8,168 nt of DNA. Source: a bacterium (GTDB lineage: Bacteria; Chlamydiota; Chlamydiia; Chlamydiales; JAFEGQ01). Positions 1 through 5,938 of the stretch are shown here, piece after piece. Location: the NCBI GenBank assembly GCA_021809305.1, contig JAKBAF010000047.1:1-8168 (forward strand), read 5' to 3'. Made by a program: the position numbers and the translations under genes. Below the pieces are notes generated by a model that had not been told where the DNA came from, made no database searches, and saw only the letters and a list, made by a program, of their open reading frames with translations. The first letter of the stretch is position 1; the number at the start of each line of letters is the position of its first letter.

Positions 1-78
1 CTAGCCTCCTCAGGCCTTAAAAAAATCCTTGAGAGTCTCGCTAACCGCGGACAAGAGTATTTTTCACCTCTAGATTGA
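1..78 (+). CDS. C-terminal tail of an unidentified protein (5' end outside window)
   Basis: One plus-strand frame is open from the first base to a TGA at 76-78 and encodes 25 residues beginning LASSGLKKILESLANRG and ending FSPLD. The other two plus frames contain stops within this stretch. The residues look like an ordinary helical C-terminus, but there is too little to name a family. The stop lies only 3 bases before the ATG of the next gene and in the same reading frame (TGA ACC ATG). The two are therefore probably one transcript with coupled translation. The alternative is that the TGA interrupts a formerly longer protein. I favour separate genes, because the next product starts exactly at the first strand of its fold. 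Confidence 0.5.
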   Translation, partial: LASSGLKKILESLANRGQEYFSPLD

Positions 79-81
79 ACC

Positions 82-675
82 ATGCGCTTCAAGCTTCTTA
101 TCAATTCGCAGACGGACACGGTAGGGTGCGAGACGCAGGCCTCCCTCGATGAGCAGTCGTGCCGCTCCTTTGATGTGGCCACCTTCCTACCCCACGTAAC
201 AAGGGTAGCAGAGAGCGCGGAGCGCCTTGGTGCGGTGGATGAAGATGTGATCCTTCTTCTCAATGAGGGCGATCGACTGCAAGGAGGAGGCGTTCTCGCG
301 GCCCTATCGCGCCTCTTTGCAGATGATAAGCTACTCCTCACACACTCTATCGCCCTAAGTGAGGCTACGGGTGAGGTCTTTGGCGAGCGTCCCCGCTCCT
401 TGGTAGAGAGGGTGATTCGGCCGTCAAGAACCCTTGCAAAGCTCCTACCCTGCCTCCTGACCTTTCGCTATGGCCTCCTTAAAAAGGTGCGGGCGCAAGA
501 GACTCTACGGAGTACAGGTGATCCTAGCCCCTGGCACGCCTCGCTCTTTCTAGAGCTGCTCCAGGCAGCCGGCTCCCAAGCGGTGCACATACCAAGGGCT
601 ATGCTCGTAACCCGCCAAGAGGCGTGCCGTTTTAAGGACCGCGGGGCCCAATTTCCAAAAAATGCAAAGTTATGA
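82..675 (+). CDS. Degenerate GT2-type glycosyltransferase-like protein, probably catalytically inactive
   Basis: This 197-residue protein aligns by eye along its length with the GT2 protein encoded directly downstream. FKLLINS (3-9) matches FKICVPA, VILLLNEGDRL (56-66) matches VLLPIDGDDWL, LTFRYGLL (126-133) matches RSFRYLLW, and the SLFLELLQAAGS stretch (154-165) matches AFMYPMLEMAGS. The residues that make a GT2 enzyme work are missing. The DGDD metal/nucleotide motif has become NEGD, the N-terminal DDAS nucleotide-binding segment is absent, and the Asp expected before the 'AGS' helix is His152. It is about 55 residues shorter than its neighbour, with the loss mostly between the first strand and the DxD region. 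No Shine-Dalgarno is visible; the upstream TGA is 3 bases away and the next gene overlaps by 4 bases, so coupled translation is likely. The frame is intact, so it is either a pseudoenzyme or a recently decaying copy. I infer a cytosolic location, as no signal peptide or membrane segment is seen. Confidence 0.72.
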   Translation: MRFKLLINSQTDTVGCETQASLDEQSCRSFDVATFLPHVTRVAESAERLGAVDEDVILLLNEGDRLQGGGVLAALSRLFADDKLLLTHSIALSEATGEVFGERPRSLVERVIRPSRTLAKLLPCLLTFRYGLLKKVRAQETLRSTGDPSPWHASLFLELLQAAGSQAVHIPRAMLVTRQEACRFKDRGAQFPKNAKL

Positions 676-1430
676 GAGAGCCAAGATTTAAGATATGCGT
701 TCCCGCCTACAACGCTCTACCTTGGCTTGAGCGCTGCCTCTCCTCAATTGAAGAGCAGACCTACACAAACTATGAGCTGCTCGTCATCGACGACGCCTCC
801 GTTGATCCGCGTCAAAGAGAGGTGATCGAAACAATTTGCTCTCGCAATGGTTGGGGCTTTCGCTTTAATCCGGTCAACGTTGGACCGCTTGTCAACGTCA
901 TTAATGGTTTTAGGGCTCTTAATTGCGTAGATAGCGATGTTCTCCTTCCAATCGATGGTGATGATTGGCTCTTTAGCAAGGATTCGCTTGCATACCTCGC
1001 CGAGGTCTACAAGAGAGAGGCGCCCCTCCTTACCTATGGTCAAGCGGTTCACTACAGCGCAGGCGTGCTACAAGCCAAGGCGTATAGACCCTGGACCGTC
1101 TGGCTCAAGCGCTACAGAAAGCGGCCATTTGTTCTTCAGCACTTGCGCTCCTTCCGCTACCTCCTTTGGCGCAATATTCTCGATCGCGATCTGCGCGATA
1201 CTAAAGGCAACTACTTTGTTACAGCTGGCGATGCCGCCTTCATGTACCCCATGCTGGAGATGGCAGGAAGCCGCTTTAAATTCATAAAAAGAGTGCTCTA
1301 CGTCTACAACGATCTCAACCCGATCAGCGATATCCGCATCAAGCGGACAAGCCAAGATGAAAATGCGATGTTGATCAGGTCGCGCCCGCCTTATAAGAGC
1401 CTAGTGCTAGACCAATCCGAGCTCTTTTGA
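672..1430 (+). CDS. GT2 family glycosyltransferase
   Basis: This 252-residue protein has the GT-A fold signatures of glycosyltransferase family 2, which moves a sugar from a nucleotide donor to a glycan, lipid or protein acceptor. Visible landmarks are the first strand KICVPAYN (7-14), QTYTNYELLVIDDAS (29-43) with the nucleotide-binding Asp pair, the DxD metal motif DGDDW (95-99), LTYGQ (120-124), and a GDAAFMYPMLEMAGS segment (186-200) whose Asp187 is in the place of the catalytic base. The end, with NPISD and an IRSRPPYKSL-like tail, resembles a GT2 subfamily I recall from chlamydia-like bacteria, so the protein appears complete. Its ATG overlaps the TGA of the upstream degenerate paralogue (ATGA), with no Shine-Dalgarno, indicating translational coupling. 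Its 3' end overlaps the convergent gene by 24 bases. Donor and acceptor cannot be deduced; surface glycan assembly in the cytosol is the likely setting. Confidence 0.88.
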   Translation: MREPRFKICVPAYNALPWLERCLSSIEEQTYTNYELLVIDDASVDPRQREVIETICSRNGWGFRFNPVNVGPLVNVINGFRALNCVDSDVLLPIDGDDWLFSKDSLAYLAEVYKREAPLLTYGQAVHYSAGVLQAKAYRPWTVWLKRYRKRPFVLQHLRSFRYLLWRNILDRDLRDTKGNYFVTAGDAAFMYPMLEMAGSRFKFIKRVLYVYNDLNPISDIRIKRTSQDENAMLIRSRPPYKSLVLDQSELF

Positions 1431-3419
1431 TGTCTCATGCATCGTATGCAGGAGATTGCGGCCCATGGCTACAGCTCCGGGGGCGACGTTATCATATGGA
1501 AGGTTAAGAGCCGAATAGAGGCCGCTTAAAGTAGTCTCAGAGCAGATAACGCGCTGCCCACTTTCAAGATCGAGAGTGGAGAATTTGCGTGCCCGATGGA
1601 GGAGGCCCTTTCTCTCTAGCAATTTTACATTAAAATGCTCGGCACCCAATGCAGCGACCACAAACGGCTGATCCTCCACATATTTATCGCAGGGATAGAA
1701 GACCTCATTTCCCCAAAGGAATTTCTCGGTTGCTCCAAGAGCCAAGCCTGCGAGGAACCATTTTGGAGCCTGCCTTGCGTGGGCCACCATAATGGTTGAC
1801 CATATGAGAAGGTAGGAGGCGCCCATGACAAGCTGCACTCCCTTCCACACCTTTGGGTGGAGGTAGTGAGGCAGAGGGGAGGGAGAGGTCGCCGCATGGA
1901 GGGCTGGCTGCGGTACGCCACCCTCTTCAACACTCTTGCTACATTTGGCCTTCAACCTAGCCGCTTGAGCGCGGCAAAGGAGCTCAACAAGGCCAATACC
2001 TTCTAAAGATTCATCAGGCCGTATGATCTGCTTATCGTAAAAATCTTGCGCGGTATGGAGACCAAGGGCAGCAAGACCTTCCTCCATCTCGCAGATATCA
2101 TCGAGACCCAGTGCGACCTCCCATCCTTGCCAACTCGCCTGTTTTACCAGCCCGAATGACTCCAGCCTCTGCAGAGCCGGCATCGACGGGTCTGAAAGAG
2201 AAGGATCTAGCGTTGGCTGAAGTCCACATCTAATAATGCGAAGCTTCGAGGAGAGCTCAAGGGTGTCGGTCTCCCATTTCTTCGGTAAGGCCTTTCTTTG
2301 CAGCCGCATCGCCCGCTCAATAAAGGGAGGCGTTAAGCTTATTGAACCCGACTCGCTTGAAAAAAAACGGCCATACCGATCAAGTGGACCCAAACGCTCG
2401 ATCAGCCTCTTCATCCGCCGATAGCGCTTTTGTCGCGGCTTATAGAGGGCCACAAGCGTTTTGTGCTCATCTTGAAGCGCCGTAGTATCGCCAAGGCGAG
2501 CTCCATCCAACCTCTTGTGCAAATTAGTGATCCTCTCTGTGAGTTCACAAACATTGGCCTCCTGGAGCGATACAATCCCCTCCGAAACCTGCTCAATAAG
2601 CCTCCGAAGTACGTCAAGCCGCCCTTGCTCATAGAGAATTTTAGCCGCTTTCTCCATCGGCAAATAGCGACTATCAGCTGAAAGAATAAAGGAAGAGATT
2701 TGCTCTGTTGTCATCTGAGGAAGGCGAGCTTGAAAGTAGGCCTCAATCGCCTCGTCCCGCTCCTTAGCAGGCAGTTCAGTCACTATCGCATAACGCACTA
2801 GGTTAATTTCGCCATCGGATAGTGGACTTGCAGAGAAGATAGAGAGGCACCGCTCGAAAAAAGAGGCTCCCTTAAAATGAAATTCATCAACCACCCCTTT
2901 GAGATCGATCTCAGTTTGGCCGTCACGCAAAGCCATTGAGCGCGGGAGGTGTTTAACATGTTTTTTATTTGATTCTCTAAGGAGCCGCGAGACGAAGTGC
3001 TGCCTATCTCTTGCGGAGCTCTCGCCCTTCCAAAGACCGTAACCCATATTTAGACAGCCGCGCCCTAATGGGAGCAAGAGACCAAAGTGAAAAGAGAGCC
3101 ATCGCAGCTCAGCAATACCACTCCAAATATCTCGTGCTGTCCAAAACGCCTTGTAGCGATCAGACATTTTGATAAGACCAGTGAATCCGTAGCCAAGCAA
3201 AGCAATAGCGACTCCACTGACCGTGATTGATGAGATGACGCGTCGCTCCCTTGGGGCCTCCAACGCCATGGCAAGGTAGGTTGAACCGACAAGGGCTGCT
3301 GCCCCTAGAGCGCACGCAAGCGGGCGGTACTTGTTGAGATAGGCAAACCCTGCGGAGCAGGCTATTCCCATTCCCAAAAAGGCTATGTAACCCCTTCGAT
3401 TGCCGTGCTGAACTTCCAT
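1407..3419 (-). CDS. Hypothetical multi-spanning membrane protein (670 aa), unknown function
   Basis: I do not recognise this protein. Three hydrophobic segments lie at the N-terminus (about 11-28, 33-53, 61-83). A long, mostly helical, charged middle follows (about 84-520), including a likely coiled-coil or extended helix rich in Leu, Arg and Lys (about 288-342). A second hydrophobic pair with a short turn lies at about 526-546 and 552-569, then a roughly 100-residue soluble tail. The closely spaced hydrophobic hairpins recall chlamydial inclusion-membrane proteins. The length, the separated clusters and the large middle domain are not typical, so Inc status is only a possibility. The ATG at 3419 is conventional, but the Shine-Dalgarno AAGGA (3437-3441) is 17 bases away. 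It is 8 bases from an in-frame ATT at 3428, which may be the true start and would add 3 residues. An extended -10 promoter lies about 106 bases upstream. The 3' end overlaps the convergent GT2 gene. Confidence 0.85.
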   Translation of the reverse strand: MEVQHGNRRGYIAFLGMGIACSAGFAYLNKYRPLACALGAAALVGSTYLAMALEAPRERRVISSITVSGVAIALLGYGFTGLIKMSDRYKAFWTARDIWSGIAELRWLSFHFGLLLPLGRGCLNMGYGLWKGESSARDRQHFVSRLLRESNKKHVKHLPRSMALRDGQTEIDLKGVVDEFHFKGASFFERCLSIFSASPLSDGEINLVRYAIVTELPAKERDEAIEAYFQARLPQMTTEQISSFILSADSRYLPMEKAAKILYEQGRLDVLRRLIEQVSEGIVSLQEANVCELTERITNLHKRLDGARLGDTTALQDEHKTLVALYKPRQKRYRRMKRLIERLGPLDRYGRFFSSESGSISLTPPFIERAMRLQRKALPKKWETDTLELSSKLRIIRCGLQPTLDPSLSDPSMPALQRLESFGLVKQASWQGWEVALGLDDICEMEEGLAALGLHTAQDFYDKQIIRPDESLEGIGLVELLCRAQAARLKAKCSKSVEEGGVPQPALHAATSPSPLPHYLHPKVWKGVQLVMGASYLLIWSTIMVAHARQAPKWFLAGLALGATEKFLWGNEVFYPCDKYVEDQPFVVAALGAEHFNVKLLERKGLLHRARKFSTLDLESGQRVICSETTLSGLYSALNLPYDNVAPGAVAMGRNLLHTMHETSKELGLV

Positions 3420-3436
3420 ACTCTGAATTTATCCCG

Positions 3437-3441
3437 TCCTT
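3437..3441 (-). promoter_or_regulatory. Shine-Dalgarno that suggests an ATT start for the 670-aa gene
   Basis: Minus-strand AAGGA. The gap to the annotated ATG (3419) is 17 bases, too long for efficient initiation. The gap to the in-frame ATT at 3428-3426 is 8 bases, the same spacing seen for recA. An in-frame TAA immediately precedes the ATT, so only ATT or the ATG is possible. Confidence 0.35.
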
Positions 3442-3524
3442 AGAAGTAATTGCAAAGATCGGTAAAATCACCTAAAAATCGGTTAAACTGGAGTTTTGCA
3501 GTTACCTCTTTATACCTCCGAATG

Positions 3525-3533
3525 ATTATACCA
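3525..3533 (-). promoter_or_regulatory. Extended -10 promoter for the 670-aa membrane protein gene
   Basis: Read on the minus strand this is TGGTATAAT, a perfect -10 hexamer with the TGn extension. No good -35 lies at 17 bases; TTGATC sits only 14 bases upstream, which fits an extended -10 promoter that does not need one. It would start transcription near 3518, giving a leader of about 100 bases. A second AT-rich hexamer, TATAAA, follows at 3509-3514. It lies just downstream of the recA terminator, so the 670-residue gene probably has its own transcript. Confidence 0.55.
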
Positions 3534-3567
3534 AGTTTGATCAATCTCATCATCTATCAATTATTAA

Positions 3568-3591
3568 AACCTCCTTCCGAAGAAGGAGGTT
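3568..3591 (-). terminator. Intrinsic terminator of recA with UUCG tetraloop
   Basis: On the minus strand a perfect 10-bp stem AACCTCCTTC / GAAGGAGGTT closes a TTCG loop with the especially stable C(UUCG)G arrangement. It is followed by TTAATAATT, so the RNA reads GGUUUUAAUAAUU, a short interrupted U-tract. It begins 15 bases after the recA TAG. The plus-strand reading has no U-tract after the stem, so the element works for recA only. Confidence 0.85.
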
Positions 3592-3606
3592 AAATAAATG
3601 TCTACA

Positions 3607-4665
3607 CTACTCTTCGATAAGGGCCTCATCCTGGACAGCAACAGCCTTACTCTTTTGCAGGCACTCTGGGCCCTTCTGTCGAACAAGCCTCTCGAGCTCC
3701 TGGTAGAGGGCGGGATTGCTCTTAAGGACCTCTCTTACAGCCTCACGCCCTTGACCTAGGCGATTGCCATTGTAGTTAAACCAAGAGCCCTTCTTTTCTA
3801 CAATTTCGCTCTCTACCGCAAGGTCGAGAACGGAACCGGCACCTGAGATCCCCTCATTAAAGAGAATATCAAACTCGGCCGTCCGGAAAGGAGGAGCTAA
3901 TTTATTTTTAACTACTTTAACCTTGACGCGGTTTCCCGAATCGAGGTTATCCGGCCCCTTAATGGCGCCAATACGGCGAATATCTAGCCGGATAGAGGCG
4001 TAGAACTTAAGGGCGCGCCCACCTGATGTTGTCTCAGGGCTTCCAAACATAACGCCAATCTTCTCGCGGATCTGGTTGATGAAGATAGCGCATGTATGGC
4101 TTCGGGAGAGCGCGGCTGTGAGCTTGCGCAGAGCCTGTGACATAAGACGTGCCTGAACACCAACAGAGGCGTCTCCCATCTCACCCTCAAGCTCACTCTT
4201 TGGGACAAGCGCTGCAACCGAGTCGATCACAACGACATCGATAGCATTAGAGCGAATGAGCACCTCGGCAATCGAGAGAGCCTCCTCTCCACTGCCCGGT
4301 TGCGAGATGAGGAGGTCATCCACATTCACACCGATGCGGGCGGCGTAACCTGGGTCTAGGGCGTGCTCGGCGTCTATGTAGGCGGCAAGGCCTCCTTGCT
4401 TTTGCGCATTTGCAACAATGTGTGTTGCAAGCGTGGACTTACCAGAGGATTCGGGTCCGTAGATTTCGACGACCCTTCCCCTTGGAACACCTCCGATACC
4501 AAGCGCGATATCGAGGGCGATGGCGCCAGTTGGAATGACACTGATCTCTGATCCTGCGGAATGCCTGCCGAGGGACATAATAGCCCCTTCGCCAAACTGC
4601 TTCTCAATGTGTGCTACCGCTAATTCTAGGGCCTTCCTCCGTTGGAGATCGGGCTGCTGATTCAT
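3607..4665 (-). CDS. recA: Recombinase RecA
   Basis: The protein is 352 residues, normal for RecA, the cytosolic ATP-dependent filament protein that pairs homologous DNA strands in recombination and repair. Key elements are intact: Walker A GPESSGKST (70-78), catalytic Glu100 in YIDAEHALDP, Walker B VVVIDSVAAL with Asp148, loop L1 region EGEMGDASVGVQAR (160-173), and FINQIREKIG with the ATP-sensing Gln198 leading into loop L2. The DNA-binding C-terminal domain follows, ending in an acidic IEE. The ATG start is supported by Shine-Dalgarno AGGAG 8 bases upstream, and MNQQPDLQRRKAL is a typical beginning. Sequence details match chlamydial RecA as I remember it. A strong terminator follows the stop. 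No SOS (LexA) operator is visible upstream, in keeping with the absence of LexA that I recall for chlamydiae. The gene diverges from the GT10 pair. Confidence 0.98.
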   Translation of the reverse strand: MNQQPDLQRRKALELAVAHIEKQFGEGAIMSLGRHSAGSEISVIPTGAIALDIALGIGGVPRGRVVEIYGPESSGKSTLATHIVANAQKQGGLAAYIDAEHALDPGYAARIGVNVDDLLISQPGSGEEALSIAEVLIRSNAIDVVVIDSVAALVPKSELEGEMGDASVGVQARLMSQALRKLTAALSRSHTCAIFINQIREKIGVMFGSPETTSGGRALKFYASIRLDIRRIGAIKGPDNLDSGNRVKVKVVKNKLAPPFRTAEFDILFNEGISGAGSVLDLAVESEIVEKKGSWFNYNGNRLGQGREAVREVLKSNPALYQELERLVRQKGPECLQKSKAVAVQDEALIEE

Positions 4666-4673
4666 CTTTTCAA

Positions 4674-4678
4674 CTCCT
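4674..4678 (-). promoter_or_regulatory. Shine-Dalgarno of recA
   Basis: Minus-strand AGGAG ends 8 bases before the recA ATG. This fixes the start at 4665 and sets the local standard for spacing against which the weak or displaced sites of neighbouring genes can be judged. Confidence 0.8.
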
Positions 4679-4680
4679 GC

Positions 4681-4735
4681 TTGCGACTAAGAATGGGACT
4701 CTGATAGAGTGTCGCATCTTAAGCCTTACCGTCAA
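4681..4735. promoter_or_regulatory. Divergent promoter region between recA and the GT10 pair
   Basis: The 100 bases between the two starts must hold promoters for both directions. On the plus strand TTGCGA (4681-4686) is 18 bases before TAGAGT (4705-4710), a weak -35/-10 pair that would start transcription near 4717. On the minus strand TTGACG (4730-4735) is a fair -35. The sequence 16-18 bases on (GACACT or CACTCT) matches the -10 consensus poorly. The two elements interleave, so the promoters may compete. No operator palindrome was found. Confidence 0.35.
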
Positions 4736-4765
4736 CCAAAGAAAGACCATGAATTGGGGTGTCCT

Positions 4766-5896
4766 ATGCCGCGGTTGCGCCTGAACTGGATCTTGATCCC
4801 GCTTATCTCCTGCGGTTTTGTTATTCTCGCAGGTATCGATCTCTACCATCTCATCCACGCAGACCTTAAGCGAGGAAACTATTTGCATGTGATTCCAGAG
4901 CTCTGGAATCGGGTTACAGGCAAAACGATCGTCTACCTTGTACCCTATGAAGGGGCTCCTAGCGGTGACAAGGTCATCAAAGGCTCATACAACCGCTATA
5001 CAATTGATGATCGCAACTTCTGGGTTAAGCTAAAGGATGGTCTTGCTGAGAAGGGGATCGCGCTCCACTGCAGCAATCTCTATAGAACCCCACTTGACGC
5101 CTCGCTTATCCTCTGCCATGGAATCCGCCCACATCCTCGTGTCTTTAGACACACGATGAGGTTCCCCAAAGAGCGCAAGATTCTTGCCGTCTGGGAGCCC
5201 GCTGTCTACGAACCCCAGTCCTACGTTCCGGACTACCATAAATCCTTCTCGAAGGTGCTGACCTGGCGGGATGACCTTGTCGACAACAAGACCTACTTTA
5301 AATTCAATCTCTCCCACTGCTTAAGGCCCATACTCGATGAGAAGCCCTTCGAAACGAAAAAGCTGCTCACACTTGTTGCCAGCAACAAGAGCTCTTCCCA
5401 CCCAGAAGAAGCCTACACTGAACGGCGTCGGGCCATTGAGTTCTATGAAAGTCGATGGTCTGATGACTTTGTCTTCTACGGTCCCGGTTGGGAGTATTGC
5501 GGCTATCACACCTGGGGCGGCTACATCAAAGATAAAATTGCTACCCTCCAGAATTTCCGGTTCTGCCTAGCTTATGAAAATCAGCTCAACCAGCCGGGCT
5601 GGGTGACAGAGAAGATGCTCGACTGCCTTATCGCTAGATGTGTACCTGTCTATCTCGGCGCCCCAAATGTTGAAGAGTACGTCCCAAAAGAGTGCTTCAT
5701 CAACCGATACGACTTTGAAAGCGATGAGGAGCTCCACGCCTTTCTAAAGTCGATCACCAAAGAACAGTATGAGGGCTATCAGAGAGCCATCGATGCCTAC
5801 ATCCATAGTGACGCAATTCAGATCTTCTCTGAAGAGCGCATCGCCGCGCAATTTGTCGATGAGATCGTCGCCGCGCTTGAGAAGCTGAAGGCGTAA
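4766..5896 (+). CDS. GT10 (alpha-fucosyltransferase-like) glycosyltransferase, membrane anchored
   Basis: With the ATG at 4766 the protein has 376 residues. A GTG at 4709 in the same frame would add 19, but it has no Shine-Dalgarno and would precede the likely transcription start. GGGGTG at 4756-4761 favours 4766. The C-terminal half carries the GT10 donor-binding signature: FRFCLAYEN (264-272), PGWVTEKMLD (277-286) and CVPVYLGAPNV (292-302), then FINRYDF. The Asn of YEN and the Glu-Lys of VTEK are the residues that contact GDP-fucose in characterised family members. The N-terminal half has WEP (143-145) and LTWRDDL (165-171), also typical of bacterial GT10. One hydrophobic segment (about 8-30) looks like an uncleaved signal anchor. 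Expected chemistry is transfer of fucose, or a related sugar, from GDP to a glycan; the acceptor is unknown. A close paralogue follows in the same frame. Confidence 0.88.
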   Translation: MPRLRLNWILIPLISCGFVILAGIDLYHLIHADLKRGNYLHVIPELWNRVTGKTIVYLVPYEGAPSGDKVIKGSYNRYTIDDRNFWVKLKDGLAEKGIALHCSNLYRTPLDASLILCHGIRPHPRVFRHTMRFPKERKILAVWEPAVYEPQSYVPDYHKSFSKVLTWRDDLVDNKTYFKFNLSHCLRPILDEKPFETKKLLTLVASNKSSSHPEEAYTERRRAIEFYESRWSDDFVFYGPGWEYCGYHTWGGYIKDKIATLQNFRFCLAYENQLNQPGWVTEKMLDCLIARCVPVYLGAPNVEEYVPKECFINRYDFESDEELHAFLKSITKEQYEGYQRAIDAYIHSDAIQIFSEERIAAQFVDEIVAALEKLKA

Positions 5897-5899
5897 AAA

Positions 5900-5906
5900 G
5901 AAGGGG
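5900..5906 (+). promoter_or_regulatory. Shine-Dalgarno pointing to an ATT start for the second GT10 gene
   Basis: GAAGGGG begins 3 bases after the TAA of the first GT10 gene and lies 8 bases before an in-frame ATT at 5915-5917. The frame from that TAA contains no ATG at all before the conserved region. The only conventional alternative in the gap is TTG at 5939, which has no ribosome binding site at a suitable distance. Confidence 0.4.
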
Positions 5907-5938
5907 TTTCCGTCATTAAGAGCCGAGCAATAGCCCAA

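Noticed and set aside
744..1355. Minus-strand and out-of-frame ORFs across the intact GT2 gene
   Set aside because: The GT2 frame has DxD and other family motifs throughout; the others are shadows without motifs.
1438..1450. Short hairpin TGCAT CGT ATGCA after the GT2 stop as a terminator
   Set aside because: The stem is only 5 bp, with no U-tract, and lies inside the coding region of the convergent gene.
3160..3471. A 103-residue minus ORF overlapping the start of the 670-residue gene
   Set aside because: It is in a different frame from the hydrophobic N-terminus, lacks a ribosome site, and would be read through the likely leader only by chance.
4709..4765. GTG at 4709 as start of the first GT10 protein
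   Set aside because: It has no Shine-Dalgarno, overlaps the candidate -10 hexamer, and adds a hydrophilic stretch before the anchor that the paralogue lacks.
4666..4765. A LexA/SOS operator upstream of recA
   Set aside because: No inverted-repeat operator resembling known LexA boxes is present, and chlamydiae are thought to lack LexA.
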